In this document: piece after piece, positions 8,939 through 18,009 of the stretch
Layout: each line of letters opens with the position of its first letter
How positions within the stretch are numbered: position 1 is the stretch's first letter
DNA from: Emiliania huxleyi CCMP1516
Lineage: Eukaryota > Haptophyta > Isochrysidales > Noelaerhabdaceae
DNA: 32,485 nucleotides
Direction: 5' to 3'
Assembly (NCBI RefSeq): GCF_000372725.1
Contig: NW_005195017.1
Coordinates: 426,126-458,610, forward strand
Position numbers and translations under genes: made by a program
The notes under the pieces: generated by a model
Seen by the model: only the letters and a program-made list of their open reading frames with translations
Database searches by the model: none
What the model was told of the DNA's origin: nothing

Positions 8939-9698
8939 AACACGAGGTATTAACCTTGCGAACTCGTCCCCCCCGGCAGGGCTATGCAACTGTGACCAGT
9001 GTGTGCTGTCTACGCCTGAACCAGGTGTCAAATCTGCCGATGCGTGACCTGTGCGTGGGCTGCTCTGTGAGGGGTCCAGGCGTAGTCCGACGGGTAGGGG
9101 GTCTGTGCCCGGGCGGTGTCCGGTGCGGAGTCTCTCTCTGATCCTGCCTGGGATGTTGGGTGCGAGGTGTGGCGGCTTCGATCCCAAGGGGGGGAGCTGA
9201 TCCCACTCGGTAACCAACTCTCAGGGGCAGTAGGTGGGCGAGCTTCAAGCGCGCTCATCTCGATCGTCAAGGCGTCGCTACGCGCGGTCTTCCGCGGGGG
9301 GAGCTTCGTCGACGGGTGCGGGACCGCGGCGCAGACAGTGCTGCGGCGATGCCTCCGGCTGCTGCGGAGAGTGGCTTGCTGCTCGCTGCGATGGCGAAGA
9401 ACTCGTCTCGTCACACGCCAAGGGCTTATGCTCTGTCGAGACGTGAGGCGTATGCGCCCAGGAGGGGAGGGCGCATGCGTCACGACGCTGCTAGAGATGC
9501 CTTTCGGGGCCCAGAGATAAAACTTCTGATGCCATGCGTGACCTAGTAGTGTCCCCAGCTATGGGCGTGTCCACGTTGGAGCCAGGTGTGGTGTGGACGC
9601 GAGAATAGCTCCGCCGTTCATGGAGGCAACCGATGCGAGTCGACTGGTGTGTGTCGTCGTGGTTTCGTATCAAGAATTCTCTCTCTCTCTCTCACGAG
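8939..9698. other. Gene-poor stretch, nothing recognised
   Basis: Frames are open on both strands (for example + 9116-9520 and - 9028-9483) but show no family signature, no clear splice sites and Arg/Ser/Pro-rich composition. A CT repeat at about 9678-9693 forms the polypyrimidine tract of the exon-like segment that follows. Confidence 0.35.
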
Positions 9699-9905
9699 GT
9701 TCTCGAGGTGGATATCCTTTGGCCGCGTTGGGTAGCGAGGAGTGGTGTAACCCGAGCCACGGCGGCGTGTTTTCTGACGGCCGACCGTCAGTGCACGGAG
9801 TTGCCACTTCTCCGACTGCCCCGGCTAGTTCCCGAGGTCGTCGGGTGTGACCCCTTCGTCCCCCGAGACCTAGCGCGGGTGGGTTGGAGGGGGCTCGCCC
9901 CGTTC
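9699..9905 (+). CDS. Exon-like segment, unknown protein
   Basis: After a (CT)n tract and an AG at 9697-9698, the frame reads VLEVDILWPRWVARSGVTRA, then ATAACFLTADRQCTELPLL and RLPRLVPEVVGCDPFVPRD. The composition is protein-like and unlike the flanking Arg/Gly translations. The 3' border is not clear. A short similar stretch (GGCCGCGTTGGGTAGC) occurs in reverse at about 3838-3853. Family unknown. Confidence 0.25.
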
Positions 9906-10191
9906 CTCCCCATCGGGCCGCGTGAGCGGCCACGCCTCGCAGATTCGTTTTCGCGCCTGGGTCAGGCGCGCGGGGCATCCCCCGGGTCGCTCGACCAGCG
10001 ATCCGAAGAGTGGCCGCTATGCGAGGGAAAGAGCGGGGCCCTCGACGCCTCAGTCCGGCCCTCCGAGGGGGGAAGGGAAGTGCGGGGTCCCCACGGGCGC
10101 CTCAGTTCGGCCCTCCCGAGGGGGGGAGGGGAGCAAGGGGGTGGGGGGATCAGGGCGGTGGGGAGGGGTCTCGGTTTCTTGTGGCTAACAC

Positions 10192-10311
10192 TTGCCTTTC
10201 GGGGAGGAGCCTCCGGCCGTGCTAGCGCAGTGGCGCCCGCTCGACATCTTCCCCTCCTCCCCAGAGGCAGCGAGTAGGCAGCGAGAGGAGGTCTCGAGCG
10301 CCTATATGAAG
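10192..10311 (+). CDS. Exon-like segment ending at a strong GTATGTGAG donor
   Basis: The frame reads FGEEPPAVLAQWRPLDIFPS, then SPEAASRQREEVSSAYMK, ending in AAG followed by GTATGTGAG at 10312, a textbook donor. The presumed intron contains the GGGC repeat. The left border and downstream partner are not resolved. It might belong with the segments at 9699-9905 and 10766-11002, but I could not join them convincingly. Confidence 0.25.
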
Positions 10312-10341
10312 GTATGTGAGATGGTGATGGGAATGGGTGGT

Positions 10342-10390
10342 CGGGCGGGCGGGCGGGCGGGCGGGCGGGCGGGCGGGCGGGCGGGCGGGC
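10342..10390 (+). repeat. (GGGC)n microsatellite
   Basis: About twelve consecutive GGGC units, followed by degenerate GCGGGCGGG sequence to about 10436. Confidence 0.85.
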
Positions 10391-10765
10391 AAGCAAGCGG
10401 GGAGCGGCGGGCGGGCGGGGCGGAGCGGGCGGGCAGGGTTATCGGGGGAATCGTGTCCACAATCAGCGGCAGCGGAGCAGCAGCCGAAGCAGCAGCTGCT
10501 GCAGCAGCAAGCAGCAGCCAGATTGCTGCCGTTGTCTGCGCCGCGATCCGCCGCCGCGCCGCCGCGCCGCCGCCGCCTGCGCTCGCCGCCGCCTCGTAGA
10601 CGACTCCTCTCGCGCTCGGAGAGCCGCGCAGCGGGCCGCGAGGTTGTGGTCAGAGAGCAGCAGGGTTGAGATCCACAAAATCGGCCAAATTTGAGGTTGC
10701 TCGAGAGAGCCTGGAAATGGTCCCGCGCCGTTGCCCCGGTGCCGGCGCATCACGTCTCAGCCGCG

Positions 10766-11002
10766 ATGGGCCGGTTCCGCCGCGCAGTCGAGCAGCAGGA
10801 GCTCGGAGGCAACTTTGTCGACAAACTGGTCGAGCCAAAAATCGGCGAGGAAGCGGCACCGGCGGCACGCCGGGACGAATCCGGACTGATCACATTGTTC
10901 GGCACCGCGGCGGCGAGCCGCCGCGAGCCCACAGGAGAGCTGGGCGCCGCGGCACCAGACCGCGCCGCCAGCGAGGCGAGAGCAGCAGCCGACCGGCCGT
11001 GA
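10766..11002 (+). CDS. Possible coding segment, unknown
   Basis: ATG at 10766 opens MGRFRRAVEQQELGGNFVDK followed by LVEPKIGEEAAPAARRDESG and an Ala-rich end at TGA 11000-11002. The first 50 residues have a charged, helix-like composition; the rest is Ala/Arg/Glu low complexity. No family recognised, so coding status is uncertain. Confidence 0.25.
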   Translation: MGRFRRAVEQQELGGNFVDKLVEPKIGEEAAPAARRDESGLITLFGTAAASRREPTGELGAAAPDRAASEARAAADRP

Positions 11003-11067
11003 CATGGCAGTTAGACGGCGGGATTCCTTGTGTCCACACACCGAAAGACACACACACACAGCACACA

Positions 11068-11463
11068 CAGGGTCGAGCCGGCAGTAGCCGTGACATGGTT
11101 CCACCACCCCTCGTAGGCTTTGCCTCTGACCGCCACCGTTCCCACAGGCTGCCTAATGGGATGGAAAGGAAGGCTGGGCGAGCGTATAGAAGCGTGCTCG
11201 ACCTCGTCGTGGCAGCCTGCACGGCAGCGCTGGCAGGCGCGATGAGCGTCGTGCCACCTGACCCGAGACGGGTCGCAGGCGTCGTACCGAGCGCGTCGAG
11301 ACCGTGTCCTGATGTGATCTGCACGAGTGAGTCACGTCGGCGTCAAAGGAGCGACGTGCGACCTGCCAGAGCTTTGATCTCCGATCTCAGCTCGGCGTCG
11401 AGTCGTCTCTCCGGTGGCGACACTATTGTACCTCCCCAGGACACGCAGAGGCAACTGCGATCC
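11068..11463 (+). repeat. ~390-bp dispersed repeat, copy 1
   Basis: From GGTCGAGCCGGCAGTAGCC to CAACTGCGATC this segment aligns at roughly 90% with 31884-32272 in the same orientation, and its central part aligns with the reverse complement of 32283-32485. Shared landmarks include GCGTATAGAAGCGTGCTCGA, CCGTGTCCTGATGTGATCTG and CACGTCGGCGTCAAAGGAGC. One + frame is open in all three copies (VVPPDPRRVAGVVP, ASRPCPDVICT), but differences between copies 1 and 2 often change amino acids, so present coding is doubtful. A TATAGAA word suggests it could be a regulatory or LTR-like piece; no mobile-element ends were recognised. Confidence 0.8.
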
Positions 11464-11549
11464 CGCGAGTGGACGGGGGCACACCGCGCCAAGTGCTGGA
11501 GTAGGCTGAGGGCGCAGCAAATTCTTATAGCTTTAAATTCTTGAAGCTC

Positions 11550-14500
11550 ATGCAAAGGTCCATCAACGACACTCATCGCCGCATGCACGCCCCCGACCCG
11601 CCCGCGCCGGAGGCTGCCACAGCCACCGCGCACCCGCCTGAGTCGCCGCCCAGCAGCAGCGCCTTGCCGCCCGCCGAGGAGGATACTGCCGGCGGGTTTG
11701 AGAGGCTGCGGATCCTCGTGGTCGAGGACGAGGACTTTGCGGCGCGGGTCGTGCAGGCGCTCTGCGAGAAGTGCTCCTACGAAGTCACGATCGCACGCTC
11801 GGCCGAGGCCGCACTCGACTTCCTCGCCGCCGACGCCGCGCGGCCGGCGACAGAGCAGTTCAACCTGATCCTGGTGGACATCGTGATGGCGCCGGGCCGG
11901 ATGTCGGGCAAGGAGCTGCTGCTCGCGCTGCGGGTCGAGCGGGTCGAGCGCTGCGTCGTGATGATGTCCGCCATACACCAGCGCGCCATGGTCGAGGAGT
12001 GCATCCGGTCGGGCGCAGAGTCGTACCTCGTCAAGCCGATCCGGCTCGAGGACGTGGCGCGGCTGTGGCAGGTTGTGATGCGGCACCACTTCGCGGCGCT
12101 CTCGCGCCGGCAGGCGCGGCAGCAGGCGGAGATGGAGCGGCTGCGCGCCGAGACGCTCGCTGAGCGCGAGAGGGTGCGGCGGGAGAGGCTCGAGCTGGAG
12201 CAAAAGGCGCCAGATAGTCGAGATATGGTCGAGATGTAGTCGAGATGTAGTCGAGATGGGTCGGGGGAGGCTCGAGCTGGAGCAAACGCCGCCCGGGCCG
12301 GGCAGAGACTTGTGGGCTCGGATCGGATCGGCCAGTGCACGAGCGGCGCCCGAATAGGTGCTGCTCGCCGGGCAGCGCGAGCGGATGCAGCAGCAGATGA
12401 TGCGGATGCTGCCCTCGCAGATGCGGCAGTACTGGCAGCTCGCGCAGACATGCAACGACCTCATCCTCCACGCCTCGCGCCAGGGCGTGTTTCTCTACAT
12501 GTCGCATAAGTGCAAGCGGCTGTTCGGCTACGCGCCGACCGAGCTCTCCTCCTCGCGCGACAATCGGCGCCGGGTTCACCGAGATGAGCCGAGATGAGCT
12601 GAGAGAGGGGAGAGCCCTCCTCCTTTTCGGGCCACCCGCCCCGCCGGGGTGGGAAAGGAGGCCCTCGCACCACCTCGCCAAGAGAAGCCGAAAGACCCCG
12701 ATGAAGCCGAGATGACCCGAGAGAGGGTAGGTTGGTGTGAGCAGGCCCCGTCCACCCGGACGACCTGGCCGAACTGCGTGCCCTGGTGGCCCCCGCAAAG
12801 GCGAGGGAGGAGGAGGCAGCGGGCGGCAGCGGGGAGGCCCCCGAGGTCACCCGGCGGTCGGGCGGTGTCGGTAGGCGAGGGAGGAGACCCCCCTCGTGGC
12901 CGAGGGCGAAAAGCTCCCCCTGCGGGTGCGCCCCAAGGACGGCGCGTTCGTGCCGCTCCGATTCCCCATGTGGGCCCCCCCCCCCCCCCCACCACCACCA
13001 CCACCACCACCACGAGCTGTGAAGAGGGCGCTCTTCACACTTCTCGCCCCTCGCGGGTGTGTGAACAGGTACCCCGTCGCCGAGCCGGGCGAAGTCCGAT
13101 CCGTCATCGGCGCGTCCGCCGTCGCCGCACTCTGCCTGGGCCGCATCTGCGACCCTCGAGTCGGAGCCCTCCTCAGGCGCGCTGCCGCGTCTGCACTCCC
13201 TGGCGGGCAAGAGCCGCCCGCGCGCGCCGCTCACCGACGAGTCCCAGTCGGAGGACGGAGAGGCGCGATTCCCCGAGATTACCCGAGATTACCCGAGATT
13301 ACCCGAGATTACCCGAGATTACCCGACGAGTCCCAGCTGGAGGACGGAGGCGCGCGACCAGCGGAGAGGAGCAGAGGGGAGCAGAGGGGAGGAGAGAGGA
13401 GTGGACGGTCGGAGGACGGCGAGGCGAGAGCCTCCTCCCCCTTTTCACCGCCCCCCCGCGCGGTCGTTCTGCGTGAGGGCACCCGACGGCGGCGGCGCGT
13501 GTGAGGCAAATCCGTCCTCACTGCGCGCGGCCGCGAGCAGGCGCCCGTCTCCCTCTCCTCGTCCCAGTCCGAGGCGTCCCTCTCCTCGAGCCACCCCGCC
13601 GAGTCGCCCTCGCCGCCGTCGCTTCCGGCGAGGAGCGAGTGGGCGGCCTCGCCCGCGCAGGGCGGGCCGCAGGCGGGGCCGGGGCAGGAGCAGAGGTGGC
13701 CGAGCCTCTCCCCGCGGCGTGCCGTGGGTGAGTGGAGAGCGCCCCGGCTTGCGGAGCGAGTCGGCTGAGAGTAGGTCGGCGTCGCTCTCGCGGCTCCTCG
13801 CTGCAGCCTTCTCCACCATCTCGGAGGAGCTCGGCGAGGAGGGGGCGGCGGCGGGCGGCGAGGGCGCCAACGGCGGGGAGGGCGTCAGCGGCGGGGAGGG
13901 GGCGGGCGGGGACGCGGGCGAAGGCGGCGGCAGCACGGCGGACGGCGGCGGCGAGGGCGGCGCGGAGGCGTTCGGCAAGGCGAAGCCGCCCTTCAGCCCG
14001 TCGCTGCCGAGGGGAGACGCGGCGCCGCGGCGAGCAGAGGAGGCGCCGCCCCAGGCTGGGCGCGTCCGTGACAGTGCGCCGCGTGTGGTACGCTTGTAGG
14101 AGCGGCTTCAGCACGAGTGGGACGCGCTGCTGCACAAGTTCGAGGCGCGTTCTCCTAGATGTCTCCCGAGACATTTGCCCAGAGTCGACGGGCGCCGCAC
14201 CCCTGCACCCCTGCACCCCTGCACCCCCCCCCCACCCCACCCCAACCGGGGTTGGGAGCGCGTGCAGCGGCGTCTCTCCACACGCCTCGCCGTGGCAGGC
14301 GCCGGCGGCGCAGTTCCTCGACTTTGCGACGGTGGTGGACAGCGGTTCCGAGCCGTGGGCCGAGGGAGGGGACTTCCCTGCAGACCCAACCGAGGCCCCC
14401 AGAGGGAGAGAGGGAGAGGGACCCGGCCCCCCAACCCACCCGGCGGAAGGGCCCCCCCCCCCCCCCCCCACCCCCCCGCCCCCCCCCCCGCTGCTCTCCG

Positions 14501-14679
14501 GGAGAGCACCCCCCCCCCCCTCCCCCCCCCCCTTCCCGGAGCAGGCGGCGCGGATGGTAGCCGCGCGCGCGTTTGAGTCTGCCGAGGGGGCCGCCGCCGC
14601 CATCGCCGCTGCCGCCTCCGCCGCCGCGGACGGCGGGGAGGGCGCTCGCGCCGCCGGCCGCGGCGGCGAAGGCGGCAGA

Positions 14680-14710
<31 letters not shown>

Positions 14711-16475
14711 GTTTGGGGGCCGGCGCCGGCGGCGTCGCCGAGGGGGGGAGTGAGAGTGAGAGGCGGCTGGCGGCGCTGCGACAGGAGCTCGTGCTCAGCA
14801 CCGAGGCGTCGCATTTCACGCCGCTCGGCGCCTCCCGTCTGCCGCCGCGCCGGCCGAGCCGAGATCCGCCAAGGTCAGCCGAGGCCCCCGAGATGTAGGC
14901 GCCGCCGTGTACCGCGTGCCAGCCGACCCGAGCGGCGTGCTCGCCGCGCTGCGGCTGCCGAGCACGCGCGTGGGCGAGGGTTCGCAGTGCGGCTGGCCGC
15001 CGCTGCACTTGGCGCTGCTGCGTGGCGAGTCGCACTTGCCGGCGCTGCAGCTGCTGCCCGCCGTTTATGGGGAGACGCTGCTAACACGGCGCCGCTCTGT
15101 TAGCAGGTGGTGCAGCTGCTGCTCGCTTCGCGCTGCGACGTCGTTAGCGGCCCTCCGCGCGTGCGGCACGTGACGCCGCTGCTGCTCTGCGCCGCCGCGC
15201 AGGCTCAGCCCGCCGCCCCCCCCCCCCCTCCGCCCACCCCACACCGACGCATCGCTTGCCCCGCCGCCCCTCCCCCTCCCACACTCCCCGCTCCTACGAC
15301 GCGCCACGGCCTCTCGCCCTCGCCCTGTTGACGCGCTGCTGCCACGCAACCGCAGGCCGAGACGGCCGCCTCAATGCTGCTCGGCTGCATGCAGCCGCCG
15401 CAGCTGGTGGCCGCATCGTGCGCCCGCTCGCAGGAGCGGGATGCTGCCTGCTCTCCTCGCCGCACCTCGGCCGCACCTCGGCCGCACCTCGGCCGCACCT
15501 CGGCCACTTCGGCCGCACCTCGGCCGCACCTCGGCCGCACCTCGGCCGCACCTCGGCCGCACCTCGGCCGCACCTCGGCCGCACCTCGGCCGCACCTCGG
15601 CCGCACCTCGGCCGCACCTCGGCCGCACCTCGGCCATGCCTCGGCCGCAGGAAGGGCTGCCCGTCCTCTCCGTCGTGGCGCAGTGGTCGTCCGACGCGGC
15701 CGCCGGCCGCATCTGCCGCAAGCTGCTCGACTGCCGCGCCGATCCGTGCGCGCGTGCGCGTGACGGCTCGATGCCGCACGCCGCGGCCGCCGTTGCCCGC
15801 AACAGCGCGACGGCGGCCCTGCTGATGGCGGCGGCGCAGCAGCGCGCCAAGGAGGCGCTGGTGGCGTCGCCTTGGTCACAGCGGCTCGACAGTGATGCGG
15901 CGGTCTTCAGCGAGCCGCAGCCGTACCGCGGGCGCGCCACGCGCCGCGGGGGCGGCGGCAAGAACCGCGCCGCCAAGGAGGCGGCAGCGGCGGCGGCGGC
16001 CGAGGAGGCGGCGGCAGTGGCGGCGGTGGGGAGAGGCGAGTGCACGACCGGGTCGACGGCGACAGTGGCGACGTCGCCGCCGCTCTCGACCTCCACCTCG
16101 TCGGTCGGGTTCGGCTCGGCCTCTTCACTGCCCGCTAAGAGCGACGACGCCGTGCCGCCGCCAGCGGCGCTGGCAGGGCTGGAGCAGGTGGCCGGTCTCA
16201 CGGCGCTGGTGGACCGGCTGCCCGAGGCGGCGCAGCAAAAGGTCCGCACACGGGGAAGGGGTGGGGTGGGAGAGGGCGCTAGCGTGAAAAGCGATTGCCT
16301 GAGAGCGCGAGTCGGCCCCGCCCTACAGGCGCTGGCGTGGTGCTCGGAGAACGAGGTGCATGAGGTGGGCCTCATCGCCGCCGCCGGTATCGCGGACGCT
16401 TTCGTCGCCGCGCTGGGCATCAAGCCCACAGGCGTGCCCGCGCTGCTCTTGCGGCAGCGGCTGAAGAGAGACTAG
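11550..16475 (+). CDS. Multi-exon signalling protein: receiver + coiled coil + PAS + Ser-rich linker + ankyrin-like repeats + SAM-like tail
   Basis: Exon 1 (11550-12206, 219 codons) holds a two-component receiver: RILVVEDED with acidic E59/D60, phospho-acceptor D110 in LILVDIVM, S140 in VVMMSA and K162 in YLVKPI. A charged helix (QARQQAEMERLRAETLAERE) follows. A PAS domain is split over small exons: 12358-12556 (NDLILHASRQGVFLYMSHKC then FGYAPTELS), 12745-~12845 (VHPDDLAELRALV), ~12890-12970 (LPLRVRPKDGAFVPLRF) and from 13070 (YPVAEPGEVRSVIGASAV). Ser/Gly/Ala-rich exons run 13170-14880. Ankyrin-like repeats are at 14904-15062 (GWPPLHLALLRGESHLPALQ), 15107-15202 (VVQLLLASRCDV, TPLLLCAAAQ), 15356-~15441 and 15651-16241. 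The last exon (16329-16475) encodes ALAWCSENEVHEVGLIAAAG and FVAALGIKPTGVPALLL, SAM-like. Verified introns include 15063-15106 and 16242-16328 (GT-AG) and 12207-12357 and 15203-15355 (GC-AG), all phase 0. Middle exon borders are approximate, and two adjacent genes cannot be excluded. Confidence 0.7.
12217..12256 (+). repeat. GTCGAGAT tandem repeat in intron 1 of the receiver gene
   Basis: Four GTCGAGAT-type units lie in the 12207-12357 intron, between two copies of the exon-end sequence AGGCTCGAGCTGGAGCAAA (12186-12204 and 12268-12286). Confidence 0.85.
12974..13016 (+). repeat. Poly-C plus (CAC)n tract
   Basis: A C run of about 15 followed by eight or so CAC units, in a presumed intron that splits the PAS-encoding exons; the following acceptor is TGTGAACAG at 13061-13069. 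Confidence 0.8.
13234..13357 (+). repeat. Duplicated 33-35-bp exon segment flanking five CCCGAGATTA units
   Basis: CCGACGAGTCCCAG plus about 20 more bases at 13234-13268 is repeated at 13323-13357 with a few differences. Between the copies lie five exact 10-mers CCCGAGATTA (about 13272-13322). The duplicated stretch contains an AG|GC junction (GGAG|GCGCG), which could serve as donor in the first copy and acceptor in the second. Confidence 0.85.
14205..14534 (+). repeat. C-rich low-complexity introns
   Basis: Three CCCCTGCA units at about 14205-14224 precede a C-rich run. Long C tracts recur at 14452-14532, between exon-like sequence (APAAQFLDFATVVDSGSEPW at 14304-14363) and the next exon beginning near 14536. 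Pyrimidine density fits intronic sequence of the receiver gene. Confidence 0.6.
15460..15634 (+). repeat. 11-bp minisatellite CCGCACCTCGG, about 16 units
   Basis: Near-perfect tandem units with one shortened unit (CCACTTCGG) after the fourth. They fill almost the whole presumed intron between the ankyrin-type exons ending near 15441 and starting at 15651 (acceptor CCGCAG at 15645-15650). Because 11 is not divisible by 3 and the unit lacks stops, all + frames stay open through it, producing false ORFs. Confidence 0.9.
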
Positions 16476-16976
16476 GAACGATCTGCGGCCGATGAGGCTG
16501 GCGGCCAACCAGGGACAGGAGGTCTCGCAGTTGAGGCGCGCCGGCGTTGGGCGGCGCGCCGCCGGACGGAGAGCCGCCCCGGCTCAGTCTGCCGAGTGCC
16601 GTGTTCCGCGATATAGGTCGTATTGTGAAGTGAGTCACAAAAAAGACACGGCAACGTGTAGACGAACTTCGCGACATGAAGTTGGAGGGCACCAAGTTTA
16701 CTTGAGAGTTTTTATGTGTTGCACATCTTGTGCATGGACTGTGACGGCGGAGTTGACGCCTCCGACGGTCGTAGCGGCGTGGCTGAGGGCGGCGGTGGAG
16801 GCGCCCGATAGCGCGGCGAGGATGGTCTCATGGGTCTAGCAAACCATAGACGACACCAAGAGAACGCGAGGTAAAACCCGACGGCTATGGATGGTAAAAG
16901 GCGGCGGTAAAACCCATCCATACGGGTTTCGGTGGGTTGGATGGGAGGTAGAATGTCTACCTACCGCACCCCCCCC
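16476..16976. other. Intergenic; possible 3' LTR of the Copia fragment
   Basis: Downstream of the receiver gene no further exon is seen. At 16967-16976 the minus strand shows a G run just after the Copia stop, like a polypurine tract, followed by TGCGGTAGG, which could begin a 3' LTR. Inverted words (GGTAG/CTACC and CCCATCCA/TGGATGGG) lie within the next 70 bases. No second LTR is present, so this is tentative. Confidence 0.3.
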
Positions 16977-17016
16977 AATGTCGCTGGGCGGGATCGGCCC
17001 GCAGAGGCGGCATTGA

Positions 17017-18005
17017 TCAGTTCCCCCAATGCACCACGCGAGCTCGCGCGTTGGAGGCGTGGTCGACGCTGCGCTTGAGCTTCTCCTTGGGGACCCATTT
17101 CGTCAAGAAATCGGCGGGCATGAGATCGTCGGTGATCTTGACGACGCGGCACTCGCCGTCGGCCATGCGGCGCTGCAGCGTGTGGTAGCGGCGCAGGAAG
17201 TGGCGCGAGCGCGAGGCGGATTTGGCGTTGTTGGCGACGAGGACGTTTGCCTTGTTGTCCGAGAGGATGACGGTCGGTCCGGTCGGCGGGGCGCCGAGGG
17301 CGACGAGGACCTCGCGGGCGTATGCGACGAGCTCGCCCGCTTTGGCGCTGGCGATGGCCTCGCTCTCGTGTGAGGAGTCGACGACGAGGCCGATCTTCTT
17401 GACGCTGTGCATGACGGCAGCGCCGAAGCAGGTGAGCAGCATGCCATAGAGGTCGAGGTCGCCGTTCCAGGTGGCGTCGGCGGCGGCGACGAGCTCGGTG
17501 GGCGCGTGCGAGTCGAGCCCGGCGATGTGCGCGCTCATGCGGCCCTGCAACTCGGCCTCCGCGTCTAGCCCGCCGTACGTGATGCCGTCGTTCTTGCGGT
17601 CGTAGGCGGTGCAGAGCGCGGCGCGCGCTACCTCGTAGGCCTCGGGCGGCGGCGCCGACATGACGCACGAGAGGCGGTGGAGGACGAGGGAGAGTCGCGG
17701 CTGCACGCGCTCGACGAATTTGAGGTGGCCGATGATGCTCTGTGTGCGCACTTGCTGGGGCGACAGCTTGCCGTCGCGGTCGGCGAGCTTGAGCGAGTCG
17801 GCGGCGTCGGCGAGGCGCTTGCCGCTGAGGACGGTCGGACGCTCGCCGCGGAGGAGCTCGGGCATGTGCTCGCGTGCCGCCTCGATGATCTTCTGCGGCA
17901 TGGACAGCGTGAGGGTGCGCCGCTCGCGGTCGCGCTCGAGCTTGAAGCCGGCGAAGGAGGTGGGCGAGTAGTCGACCTTGACCTCGAGCCCGGGCGCCTC
18001 CTCCC
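17017..18005 (-). pseudogene. Ty1/Copia-type pol fragment (end of RT plus RNase H), 5'-truncated
   Basis: The minus-strand frame starts abruptly within a Copia reverse transcriptase tail (SFAGFKLERDRERRTLTLSM, LSMPQKIIEAAREHMPELL). It continues through the connection region (TQSIIGHLKFVERVQPRLS; ELVAAADATWNGDLD, the first RNase H strand with catalytic-type D) to VDSSHESEAIASAKAGELVA, GPTVILSDNKANVLVAN, SRHFLRRYHTLQRRMADGEC and PADFLTKWVPKEK. These are hallmarks of Copia RNase H; the stop is at 17017-17019. Gag, protease, integrase and most of RT are missing. Upstream of about 18005 the sequence switches to the PhyH fragment on the other strand, so this is a truncated remnant unable to move by itself. 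Confidence 0.85.
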
Positions 18006-18009
18006 CGCA

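Noticed and set aside
10463..10753. Poly-Gln/Leu/Arg frames around GCAGCAGC repeats.
   Set aside because: Low-complexity translation of a trinucleotide repeat; no consistent gene model.
13270..13325. CRISPR-like short repeats.
   Set aside because: Units are directly tandem without spacers, and the context is a eukaryotic gene.
15441..16475. Continuous 344-codon frame through the CCGCACCTCGG array.
   Set aside because: The array is open in all + frames because of its unit; the CCGCAG acceptor and flanking ankyrin-type sequence favour an intron.
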